Assembly (NCBI GenBank): GCA_937916505.1
Contig: CALFSW010000354.1
Location: 1 to 37,986, forward strand
Length of the DNA: 37,986 nt
Source of the DNA: an uncultured Verrucomicrobiales bacterium
GTDB lineage: Bacteria > Verrucomicrobiota > Verrucomicrobiia > Verrucomicrobiales > Akkermansiaceae
Reading direction: 5' to 3'
Shown here: piece by piece, positions 1 through 7,240 of the stretch
Layout of the letters: every line of letters starts with the position of its first letter
Position numbering within the stretch: position 1 is the first letter of the stretch
Made by a program: the position numbers and the translations under genes
The notes under the pieces: model-generated
What the model was told of the DNA's origin: nothing
Databases searched by the model: none
The model's input: only the letters and a program-made list of their open reading frames with translations

Positions 1-246
1 TTGAAAATTAGAAAGATCCGGGGATTTCGTCAATCGAAAACATATCCTTTTTTTGAAAATCCTGCTGTTGCCATTAGCGACTGATTTTGAACTTCCCGAT
101 TCTTTGCGTGCGATGCGATGGGGGTTGAAGGCCTATGTGACTGATTAGGAATGACAAAAACGAGAAATCTTTCGTTTCAGATGGTCGTCCAAAATCGGGT
201 TGCTCAATGAGAAGAGATGGCGACCAATGCGCTCACGCTTTCGCTT
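1..246. other. Left-edge stretch without a recognised gene
   Basis: No convincing reading frame lies here. The first 100 bases are AT-richer than the rest of the window. The stretch is downstream of the minus-strand cupin-like gene that stops at 247 and contains one weak hairpin, listed separately. A small plus-strand frame from 200 runs antisense to that gene and looks like a shadow. Confidence 0.4.
156..176 (-). terminator. Weak candidate terminator of the cupin-like gene
   Basis: Read on the minus strand, AACGA (176-172) pairs with TCGTT (163-159), with a further T run down to 156, giving five T in a row. It lies about 70 bases beyond the stop at 247. The stem is only five pairs and AT-rich, so this is tentative. 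Confidence 0.25.
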
Positions 247-1452
247 TTACGAAAACAGGGGGCGAAGGCAGGAGTCGGTCAGGGTGGCCTGGATTGAGGG
301 AAGATCCGCCCTTGAAATTTCACTTTCCGGGCCCTCCCCGAGCGCGTGTCCCAGAGCGCCGGTGAGTAAACGGGATTGCTCCCCGGGGGGCACGTCGAAG
401 GTTTCAGGAAAGGTGGCATCGAGAAGGGTGGCTCCGCAATCGCCCGGCTCAATCAGTTCTTCGACCCATCCGAGGATTGTTGCGACCGGGGCCTGATCGG
501 GAACGCGCCCGGCGATGAAGGCGAAGATGTCCTTGCGGGTCGGGACGTTCATGAGCAGCGCGAGGAAAAAGCGATGGTCCGGATCATCGATGTGGTAGCG
601 CATCCCGGAGAGGGCTTCCCGTCGCAGGCATTCGGCCAGGGTGTCGGGAACTCCCTTGGCGAGTTCGCCGTGTTTTTTTTGAAACGTGGCAAGAACAGGT
701 TCCCACTCGTTGAGACCCTGAAGACGGTTCATGGCGTGACGAAGAATGTTGAAGCCCCGTTCGAAATCCAGTCTTGCCACCATTTCGCCCACGAAGGGGG
801 TGTATTCGGGATTGTCGAGAGTTTCGAGGACATCGAGGAGTTGCTTTCGTCGCATGGTCAGGGCATCCACGTGAAGCGGATCGATCGCGATGTGGGGTGG
901 CAGGTAATTGAACTGTGGTCCGGTGCCGGGATCGTGTTGGGTGCGGACCACTACGGTGACGGAGGGCGTATCGAGGTGGAAGAGGGAGTGGAGGCATTCC
1001 TGCCCGGAGGTGATAGGGACGGTGCGCCCGGTTTCAAGCAGCTCGATCTGCTTCAGGCCGAGGTTTCCGATGCGTAAATGGGGAGTGATTGACCGGGCTC
1101 CGGTGAAGTCGAATTCGGAATGAAGACTGGAGCCCCGCATGACATGAAAGGCGCCGGAGAATTCGTGCTGGTGGATTTCGGTGGTTCCCTCCAACCAAAA
1201 GAGGATCTGAATATAAAAACGGGGATGATTAAAGGCCACCAACTCGGGCTGACCGAACCCGGATTGACTCTGAAATGGTTGGTCGTCGTTGATGAGGAAC
1301 TCATGAATCATCTCATCGGGATCGACGTTCCCGGACGGCGGCGATTCCTCGAGGGCGATTCGGGCAAGCTCCGGAAAGGCCTCGAGCGAGAAATTTTCCT
1401 GTTGCCACCGTTCCGAGACGGTGCGCCCCAGCTTTTCGAAATAGGGATTCAT
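247..1452 (-). CDS. Cupin-like protein of unknown function
   Basis: The product is about 401 residues. I place the start at the ATG at 1452 (MNPYFEKLGR). The frame stays open up to 1761, but the extra part is low in complexity and runs into the opposing gene at 1695. A cupin-like segment is visible around residues 89-111: G, then HQH at 94-96, E97, and FHVMRG ending at G107. This resembles the metal-binding cupin motif 1 (HxH, E, G). The second half (about 190-400) is helical, charged and not recognised. There is no signal peptide, so it is probably cytoplasmic, unlike most neighbours. AGGATGG lies about six bases upstream of the ATG and may act as a weak ribosome binding site. No enzymatic function can be assigned; a dioxygenase or a regulatory sensor role would both fit a cupin. 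Confidence 0.75.
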   Translation of the reverse strand: MNPYFEKLGRTVSERWQQENFSLEAFPELARIALEESPPSGNVDPDEMIHEFLINDDQPFQSQSGFGQPELVAFNHPRFYIQILFWLEGTTEIHQHEFSGAFHVMRGSSLHSEFDFTGARSITPHLRIGNLGLKQIELLETGRTVPITSGQECLHSLFHLDTPSVTVVVRTQHDPGTGPQFNYLPPHIAIDPLHVDALTMRRKQLLDVLETLDNPEYTPFVGEMVARLDFERGFNILRHAMNRLQGLNEWEPVLATFQKKHGELAKGVPDTLAECLRREALSGMRYHIDDPDHRFFLALLMNVPTRKDIFAFIAGRVPDQAPVATILGWVEELIEPGDCGATLLDATFPETFDVPPGEQSRLLTGALGHALGEGPESEISRADLPSIQATLTDSCLRPLFS

Positions 1453-1694
1453 GAGAACCCATCCTACCGTCACCCGATAGGGCGCCACAAGGGACAAGAA
1501 TGAGGGCTTGGTGGCTTTTGATGAATTCGCAATGAAAACCACGCCAATGCCACCACCCTGTGGTCTGATTTTTCCCACCAGGTTGGCTCTCCTGATTCGC
1601 CTGGCGCAGGGGTGACGGGGAATGCCCCCGGCCGGATGTCTTTTCCGAAGACCTGATCGACACTCGCCTCCGGCTCCAAAATGGGTGAGGGTGG

Positions 1695-2012
1695 ATGCCG
1701 AAACGAAAGCCCATGACCACCCAGGAAATCCAGCAATACATCGAGACCGCAATTGGCTCAAACTACGCCGACTTTACCTCTGAATCGGGGGAGATCATGA
1801 CGAGTGCGGGAGGGGACGGTCGTTTCATGGGAAAGGTGATTGCGACGAGATATGCGGGGCTTGTCGCCGGAAGGGAGATCTTCCTCGCGATCGGGGAGAG
1901 CGAGAAGAAGGTGCAGATTGTGAAGCTGGGAAAATCGGAGTGCGTGAAGCCGGGCAAGTCCGATCTCGATCTCCTGCTTCGCAAGGAGCTGGGGATTGGC
2001 AGCGAGGGCTAA
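1695..2012 (+). CDS. Small hypothetical protein (BolA-like start, unassigned)
   Basis: A 105-residue frame; an internal ATG at 1713 (MTTQEIQQYI) is an equally good start and would give 99 residues. A purine-rich stretch (GGTGAGGGTGG) sits just before 1695. The first helix, MTTQEIQQYIETAIG, recalls the opening of BolA-like proteins, but I cannot find the conserved BolA histidine region later in the chain, so that family is not claimed. The rest is a soluble mixed alpha/beta sequence without Cys or transmembrane segments. It is divergent from the cupin-like gene, and its stop is only 15 bases from the convergent stop of the tesA-like gene. Codon use resembles the neighbouring genes, which supports it being real. 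Confidence 0.6.
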   Translation: MPKRKPMTTQEIQQYIETAIGSNYADFTSESGEIMTSAGGDGRFMGKVIATRYAGLVAGREIFLAIGESEKKVQIVKLGKSECVKPGKSDLDLLLRKELGIGSEG

Positions 2013-2027
2013 TCCGGTTTCAATCGT

Positions 2028-2678
2028 TCAGGGCGTGATCGTGGGCTGGAGAATTTTCCAGACGTTTTCCGCGACTTTCATCTGTCCTTCGGCGGTGGGG
2101 TGGATGCCGTCGGCTTGGTTGAGTTTTTCGACGCCGCCGATGCCTTCGAGGAGGAAGGGGATGAGGGTGGTTTTGGATTCCCTGGTGACTTCGGCGAAAA
2201 GGGCTTTGAAGCGGGCGGTGAACCCGGGGCCCATGTTGTCGGGCATTTGCATGCCGGCGACGAGAATCTTGATCTTGGGGTTTTTGGTGCGGGCTTTGGC
2301 GACGATGCCGAGCAGGTTTTTCTTGGTTTCGCCGGGGGCGATGCCGCGCAGTCCGTCGTTGCCGCCGAGGGCGATGACAAGGACGTCCGCCCCTTTTGTC
2401 ATGGCCCAGGCGACCCGACGCAGGCCGCCGGCGGTGGTGTCTCCGCTGACTCCGGCATTGGCGACGGTGTAGGGGAGTTTGGCGGCGGTGATTTTTTTCT
2501 GAAGCAAGGCGGGGTAGGCCTCCTTGGGATCGAGTCCGTAGCCCGCGGTGACGCTGTCGCCGAGGATGACGATGCGCTTTGCCGTATGATTTGCATTCGG
2601 GGGTTCTTCTGCGATTACTATTGCCCACGTGGCGAGCAGAAGCCCGATCACTAATTTTTTCAGACATGTCATCCCCAT
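2028..2678 (-). CDS. tesA: TesA-like SGNH esterase/thioesterase (arylesterase), secreted
   Basis: The product is 216 residues with an N-terminal signal peptide (hydrophobic residues about 8-22). It shows the SGNH hydrolase blocks: GDSVTAGYG with nucleophile Ser42, the block II glycine in NAGVSGDT, GGND near residue 105, and DGIHPT with Asp190 and His193. Size and motifs match E. coli TesA (acyl-CoA thioesterase I / lysophospholipase L1), a periplasmic hydrolase of acyl esters and thioesters. The neighbours strengthen the call: E. coli tesA is likewise divergent from ybbA-ybbP. The start may be the ATG at 2678 or the one two codons later at 2672; both overlap the start of the divergent ATPase gene. 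No Shine-Dalgarno sequence is visible. Confidence 0.9.
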   Translation of the reverse strand: MGMTCLKKLVIGLLLATWAIVIAEEPPNANHTAKRIVILGDSVTAGYGLDPKEAYPALLQKKITAAKLPYTVANAGVSGDTTAGGLRRVAWAMTKGADVLVIALGGNDGLRGIAPGETKKNLLGIVAKARTKNPKIKILVAGMQMPDNMGPGFTARFKALFAEVTRESKTTLIPFLLEGIGGVEKLNQADGIHPTAEGQMKVAENVWKILQPTITP

Positions 2679-3403
2679 CGACCGCTAGCTTAGAATCCAC
2701 TCCGGGTGATGTCAAACGACCCCTCCTCAAGGTCACCGGTTTGCGTAAAACCCATCAGACGGCGGGCGGTGACCTGACGGTGCTGAAGGAGGTGAGCCTG
2801 GGTCTTGATGCGGGCGACACGTTGGCAATCATCGGGCCCTCGGGGAGCGGCAAGACCACTTTGCTCGGGCTGTGTGCGGGGCTGGACGATGCGAGTGCGG
2901 GTTCGGTGGAGTTGGACGGACTGGCGATCGAGTCGCTGGACCAGGACGCGCGCGCGGCGCTGAGAAACCGCTTGGTGGGCTTCGTTTTCCAAAGCTTCCA
3001 GTTAATCCCAACGCTGACGGCGATGGAGAACGTGCTGGTGCCGTTGGAGCTGCGAGGTGAATCCGGCAGGCAGGCGGAGGCGGAAAAATTGCTCACGGAA
3101 GTCGGTCTCGGGGATCGCCTTGATCATTATCCCTTGCAGCTTTCCGGAGGCGAGCAGCAGCGGGTGGCGCTGGCGCGGGCTTTCATCCATCGGCCCAAGA
3201 TTCTCTTTGCCGATGAACCGACCGGCAATCTCGATTCCGGAACGAGCGGGCCGATCGTTGACATGCTTTTTCGTCTCAACCGCGAAGCCGGGACGGCGCT
3301 GGTGTTGGTGACGCATGATCCCGCCTTGGCGGCAAAGGCGCGCCGGGTGGTGACGATGAGCGGCGGAACCATTGTCTCGGAGGAGGAGAATGACGCCCTC
3401 TAA
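2666..3403 (+). CDS. ybbA: ABC transporter ATPase, YbbA/LolD type
   Basis: From the ATG at 2666 the product is 245 residues. It contains Walker A GPSGSGKT (about 57-64), the Q-loop in VFQSFQLIPTLTAMENV, the signature LSGGEQQRVALARAF, Walker B ILFADEPTGNLD and the H-loop VTHD. FQSFQLIPTLTAMENV and GNLD are typical of the MacB/LolD/YbbA class, whose transporters pair with FtsX-like permeases and act on envelope lipids, lipoproteins or peptides by mechanotransmission rather than classical transport. The following permease gene overlaps it by 14 bases, indicating one operon. A longer frame from 2579 exists, but it runs antisense to the tesA-like gene and lacks family-like sequence. The actual substrate is unknown. 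Confidence 0.93.
   Translation: MSSPSTASLESTPGDVKRPLLKVTGLRKTHQTAGGDLTVLKEVSLGLDAGDTLAIIGPSGSGKTTLLGLCAGLDDASAGSVELDGLAIESLDQDARAALRNRLVGFVFQSFQLIPTLTAMENVLVPLELRGESGRQAEAEKLLTEVGLGDRLDHYPLQLSGGEQQRVALARAFIHRPKILFADEPTGNLDSGTSGPIVDMLFRLNREAGTALVLVTHDPALAAKARRVVTMSGGTIVSEEENDAL
3381..3388 (+). promoter_or_regulatory. Strong ribosome binding site for the permease gene
   Basis: AGGAGGAG lies inside the end of the ATPase gene, one base before the ATG at 3390. It supports that ATG over the upstream in-frame TTG at 3372. It is one of the few clear Shine-Dalgarno sequences in the window. Confidence 0.7.
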
Positions 3404-5945
3404 AAACAAGGGGTTGCCCCGCAGTTTGTGGACGGCTCTCTTTCATCCCTGGGTCTGGCGGATGGCGTGGCGGGACAGTCGGTCGCAACGGCTCAGGCTG
3501 GTCATTTTTTCGCTGGCGATCGTTTCCGGGATCGCGGCGCTCACCGCGATTCATTCCTTGAAGGCGAGTGTGGAGCGGGGGATTGCTTCGGAGGCGAAGG
3601 CGCTTTTGGGCTCTGACTTGCGGATTTCTTCGCGGAGGGAAATCCGGGAAGAAGACATCGGGAAGCTTTCCGGGATGGCGAGTCGGATCAGCCGTGAGGT
3701 GAGCTTTCCCTCGATGATGCGATTCCTGCCGGATGGGGGAGCGCGTCTGATGCAGGTGCGGGGGATCGGGGGAGAGTATCCTTTCTATGGCGGGGTGGAG
3801 ACGCGGCCGGCGGAGGCCTGGGTGAAGATGCGGGAGGAAGGCGGGGTTTTGGTAGAGCCGGCGATCCTGGATCAATTTTCGGCGAAAGTCGGTGACGAGG
3901 TGCAACTGGGTGGGATTCAGCTGAAGATTCTGGGGGTGATCGACAAGCCCGCGCCGCGCGGAAATCGCTTCAGTGGATTTGCGCCCGAGGCTTATGTCCG
4001 GCTGGCTGACATCGAGCGCAGCGGGTTGCTTGGCAAGAACAGCATGGCGGCCCATCAGGTGCATCTTGAGATTCAGGACGGTCCGACGTCGGACGCTCTC
4101 AAGGACTCGGTCCGTGAGGATTTCAAGGAGACTTCATGGCGACTGGAAACACCGGAAGATCGACGTGAGAACCTGGGCGATGCCTTGGATAATTTTCAGA
4201 AATTCCTCGGGCTCATCGCCTTGGCATCGTTGGCGCTGGGAGCCATCGGGGTGGCGGGTGCGGTGCATGCCCATGTCACCCGGCGCATCCAGACGATTGC
4301 GATCCTGCGCTGTCTCGGGTGCCCGGGGCACCTCGCTTTCGGGATTTATTTTGCACAGGCGATGGCGCTGGGATTGCTCGGTGCCTTGCTGGGAGCGGGG
4401 CTCGGAATCGCGATGCAGATGGGATTGCTGATGGTGCTGGGTGATGAATTGCCGATCTCGGTCAGTCCCTCGCCGGAGTGGAAAATCGCCGCGCAGACGA
4501 TGGCGATGGGTTTTGCAGTGTGCTGTGGATTTGCGCTGCTCCCGTTGATGAAGATTCGTGAGATTTCACCGGCGGTGACCTTGCGCAGTGGTGCTTGTTT
4601 GAAAGGGGGGGGGCTGCGGGCCTTGCCGATTTATGGCTTGCTGGCGGGTTTGCTGGTGATGGTGGCGTATGCCAATGATCCGAATTGGAAACGTGCCCTG
4701 GCGCTGGTCGGGGGGATGGCCCTGGCTTTCCTGGCTCTGGTCGCGGTGGCGCGCGGGCTGATGGCGGTGACGCGCCGGGTGGTGAGATTGGGCTGGCCGT
4801 ATTTGATCCGGCAGGGCGTTTCGAATCTGCATCGCCCCGGGAACCAGACGCTGCTCTTTCTCCTTTCGTTGGGGCTGGGGACTTTCCTTTTGGTGACAAT
4901 TCTCTCGGCGGGGAAACTTTTGAACGACCGTCTGAGCATCCAGCAATCGGAGGATAGTCCGAATCTGTATCTCATCGATGTGCAGCCCGATCAGGTTGCG
5001 GGGGTGGAGGCGGTCTTGGACGCCGGGGGGCTGCCGGTGCTGGAGAGCACGCCGATGGTGACGATGCGGATTCAGTCGATCCGTGGGGTGGCTGTCGGCG
5101 ATCTGAAGGACGTGCCCCGCTGGGTCGGGCGGCGCGAGTTTCGCTCGACCTATCGTGACAAATTGAATTTTACCGAGGAGCTGGTGGCGGGCGAGTTTGC
5201 CACCGGGCGGGCTGATCCGGGCGGGGTCGTTCCGCTTTCGCTGGAGGAGAAGATCGCCAGGGATATGAAGGTGGGCATTGGTGATGAGGTCACGATGGAT
5301 GTGCAGGGGATTCCGATCCGCACGCGCGTGACAAGTATCCGTCGGGTCGATTGGAGCCGCTTCAATCTGAACTTTTTCATGGTGTTTCCGCCGGGTGTGC
5401 TGGAGGACGCGCCGGGATTCAATGTGGTCACGACCCGGACGCCCACGCCGGAAGCCTCGGGTGAGTTGCAGCGGGAGCTGGCGACCCGCTTCGCGAACGT
5501 CACCGCGATCGACCTGACGCAGATCCTGGAAGCCGTCCGTGACATTCTCGGAAAGATTTCGACCGTCATCACGGTCTTGGCCGGGTTCACGGTGCTGGCA
5601 GGACTGCCGATTTTGATTGGGACCCTGCTGAATGGGCGTGACGTGCGGCTGAAGGAAAGCGTGCTGCTGCGGACGCTTGGGGCCTCGGCGAAGCAGGTCC
5701 GGATCATTCTCGTGATCGAGTATGCCGCGCTCGGCATTTTATCCGCCCTGACCGGGGTGCTGCTGGCCGTCGCGGCAAACGCAGCCTTGGCGACGTTTGT
5801 TTTCAAAGCCTCTCCTTGGCCGGATGCGGCCCTTCTTTTGGCCGCCTTCGGAACGGTGACGATGATCGCGGTCCTCGGTGGTCTCGCCCTGAGCCGGGGC
5901 GTTTGTCATCATCCCCCGCTGGAGATTCTGCGGGGTGGGAGTTGA
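3390..5945 (+). CDS. ybbP: FtsX-like ABC transporter permease, YbbP type
   Basis: An 851-residue inner-membrane protein. A transmembrane segment near residues 25-45 (LVIFSLAIVSGIAALTAI) is followed by a periplasmic MacB-type domain. Then come two FtsX-like membrane blocks, one around 275-410 and one at the C-terminus (about 715-845), with a second soluble domain between further helices near 410-540. This duplicated layout and length match E. coli YbbP (about 800 residues). The region around residue 310, QTIAILRCLG, is a typical FtsX coupling helix and is repeated as ESVLLRTLGAS near residue 760. It overlaps the ATPase gene by 14 bases, so translation is probably coupled. The family is implicated in envelope lipid or protein handling; the substrate here is not known. 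Confidence 0.93.
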   Translation: MTPSKNKGLPRSLWTALFHPWVWRMAWRDSRSQRLRLVIFSLAIVSGIAALTAIHSLKASVERGIASEAKALLGSDLRISSRREIREEDIGKLSGMASRISREVSFPSMMRFLPDGGARLMQVRGIGGEYPFYGGVETRPAEAWVKMREEGGVLVEPAILDQFSAKVGDEVQLGGIQLKILGVIDKPAPRGNRFSGFAPEAYVRLADIERSGLLGKNSMAAHQVHLEIQDGPTSDALKDSVREDFKETSWRLETPEDRRENLGDALDNFQKFLGLIALASLALGAIGVAGAVHAHVTRRIQTIAILRCLGCPGHLAFGIYFAQAMALGLLGALLGAGLGIAMQMGLLMVLGDELPISVSPSPEWKIAAQTMAMGFAVCCGFALLPLMKIREISPAVTLRSGACLKGGGLRALPIYGLLAGLLVMVAYANDPNWKRALALVGGMALAFLALVAVARGLMAVTRRVVRLGWPYLIRQGVSNLHRPGNQTLLFLLSLGLGTFLLVTILSAGKLLNDRLSIQQSEDSPNLYLIDVQPDQVAGVEAVLDAGGLPVLESTPMVTMRIQSIRGVAVGDLKDVPRWVGRREFRSTYRDKLNFTEELVAGEFATGRADPGGVVPLSLEEKIARDMKVGIGDEVTMDVQGIPIRTRVTSIRRVDWSRFNLNFFMVFPPGVLEDAPGFNVVTTRTPTPEASGELQRELATRFANVTAIDLTQILEAVRDILGKISTVITVLAGFTVLAGLPILIGTLLNGRDVRLKESVLLRTLGASAKQVRIILVIEYAALGILSALTGVLLAVAANAALATFVFKASPWPDAALLLAAFGTVTMIAVLGGLALSRGVCHHPPLEILRGGS

Positions 5946-5967
5946 CCGGAAGCGGTAAGTTGAATCC

Positions 5968-5989
5968 CAGGCGGGGGCCTGATTTTTTT
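5968..5989 (+). terminator. Rho-independent terminator after ybbP
   Basis: CAGGC (5968-5972), loop GGGG, GCCTG (5977-5981), then A and seven T (5983-5989). It lies 22 bases beyond the ybbP stop and separates the ABC operon from the secreted-protein trio. Confidence 0.65.
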
Positions 5990-6093
5990 CACTTTTTATC
6001 GGCAAATCGAGGCATCCGGTGGAGAGTTTTTCCGAATGGAGCTCGCCGACGCGAATCGCACGGCCACTTCCTTCGCGACGATCCCTGCCAAAT

Positions 6094-7221
6094 ATGAAAT
6101 TTCTAGTGTTACTCCTCTGCGCCCTCGGCGTTGCGAACGTCTCCGGCGCCGATTTGGAACGCGGCAAAATTCTGTATTCCCAGATCTGCTTCAATTGCCA
6201 CGGACCAAAACTGGAAGGAGGTCAGGGGCCGTCCCTCATCGACACCTACTGGCAACACGGTTCCTCGCCGGAGGCGATTCTCAAGGTCATCGACAAGGGT
6301 GTTCCGGGATCCCCGATGATCGCCTACGAAAGCGTCCTCCCCGAGAGCGACCGGATCGCGCTGCGCGATTTCATTCTCTCCGGGCAGGAGGGATTGCGGG
6401 AAACGGTGCGGTCGATCTACCCGCGTGAGTATTTCAAAGGCAGGCAATTCACGCCCGAGCTGTTCGATTCGGTGGAATCGGAATCGCAGACCTCGCTGCC
6501 GGAGAACCACTATTACATGGAGCGAAATGCCGAAGGGGTGATGCGCGGGACCTCCAAACTCTACCTCAAGGAGGCGGGGAAATATCGCTTCTCGATTCGC
6601 CCGATCGGGCGGACCTCGATTTTTCTCGATGGGAAGGAAGTGCTCTACTCCGATCAGAAAACCGACAAGAAGACGCACGTCAATGAGGCCTTTGAACTGG
6701 AACCAGGCATCTACGGGTTGCAGATCTTTCACGAGGAGAAAAAAACGCACAGCTACCGCTTCCACTGCGTTCTTGAGAAGGAGGGAGGCAAACCGAGATT
6801 TCTCCTCAACGGTCGCAGCCTGCAGGGCAACATCCCGAAGATCATTAAGGCACGGCCGGGCGAGGCGCTCATCGTGCGCAAGTGGATCCAAGACCTGCCG
6901 CCGCGCGCACTGCTCTGCCTCCTCCCCAACCAGGTGATCGTTGCCTACAATCCTGGCGACGGCTCTGTGCTCGGCGCCTGGCATTCCGCCGAAATCAACC
7001 AGACGCCTTCTCTGCCGGATCGCAGCGCCAAGCCCTCTGAAATCAAGGGGACACCCATTTCCAATACGGGATCTGCCGCCGCCCTGACCGGAATCACTCG
7101 CTTCCTGCGCTACCAAATCCAGGGCGACACCGTTCACCTCGTCTCCCTCGTCGACGGAGAAGAAAAGACCGTCGCCATTTCACCCGAGGGAGCTCAGTCC
7201 TTCAATCTGACCGTTAAATAG
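6094..7221 (+). CDS. Secreted c-type cytochrome with PA14-like C-terminal region
   Basis: The product is about 375 residues, starting at the ATG at 6094 (MKFLVLLLCALGVANVSG), which gives a clean signal peptide; the frame is open to 6019 but the extension is not signal-like. A class I cytochrome c domain follows: haem motif CFNCH at residues 32-36 and a likely sixth ligand Met75 in PGSPMIAY. From about 130 to 250 comes a beta-rich segment (YRFSIRPIGRTSIFLDGKEV) that resembles PA14-type carbohydrate-binding modules. The last 100 residues are unassigned. It is the first gene of a tight plus-strand trio, with 19 bases to the next gene. That gene encodes a sugar-dehydrogenase-like protein with no haem motif of its own, so this cytochrome is a plausible electron acceptor. 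That role is inference. Confidence 0.85.
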   Translation: MKFLVLLLCALGVANVSGADLERGKILYSQICFNCHGPKLEGGQGPSLIDTYWQHGSSPEAILKVIDKGVPGSPMIAYESVLPESDRIALRDFILSGQEGLRETVRSIYPREYFKGRQFTPELFDSVESESQTSLPENHYYMERNAEGVMRGTSKLYLKEAGKYRFSIRPIGRTSIFLDGKEVLYSDQKTDKKTHVNEAFELEPGIYGLQIFHEEKKTHSYRFHCVLEKEGGKPRFLLNGRSLQGNIPKIIKARPGEALIVRKWIQDLPPRALLCLLPNQVIVAYNPGDGSVLGAWHSAEINQTPSLPDRSAKPSEIKGTPISNTGSAAALTGITRFLRYQIQGDTVHLVSLVDGEEKTVAISPEGAQSFNLTVK

Positions 7222-7240
7222 CCACTTTACCCTTACTTTC

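Noticed and set aside
1552-1573. Hairpin ACCAC-CCT-GTGGT followed by CTGA and five T on the plus strand
   Set aside because: Shaped like a small terminator, but no plus-strand gene ends there and the T run is offset by four bases; attenuation of the small gene at 1695 cannot be supported.
1713-2012. BolA assignment for the small protein
   Set aside because: Only the first helix is similar; the conserved central histidine and following motif are not found.
2579-2665. N-terminal extension of the ATPase from 2579
   Set aside because: It is antisense to the signal peptide of the tesA-like gene and has no similarity to YbbA/LolD proteins; the ATG at 2666 gives the usual length.
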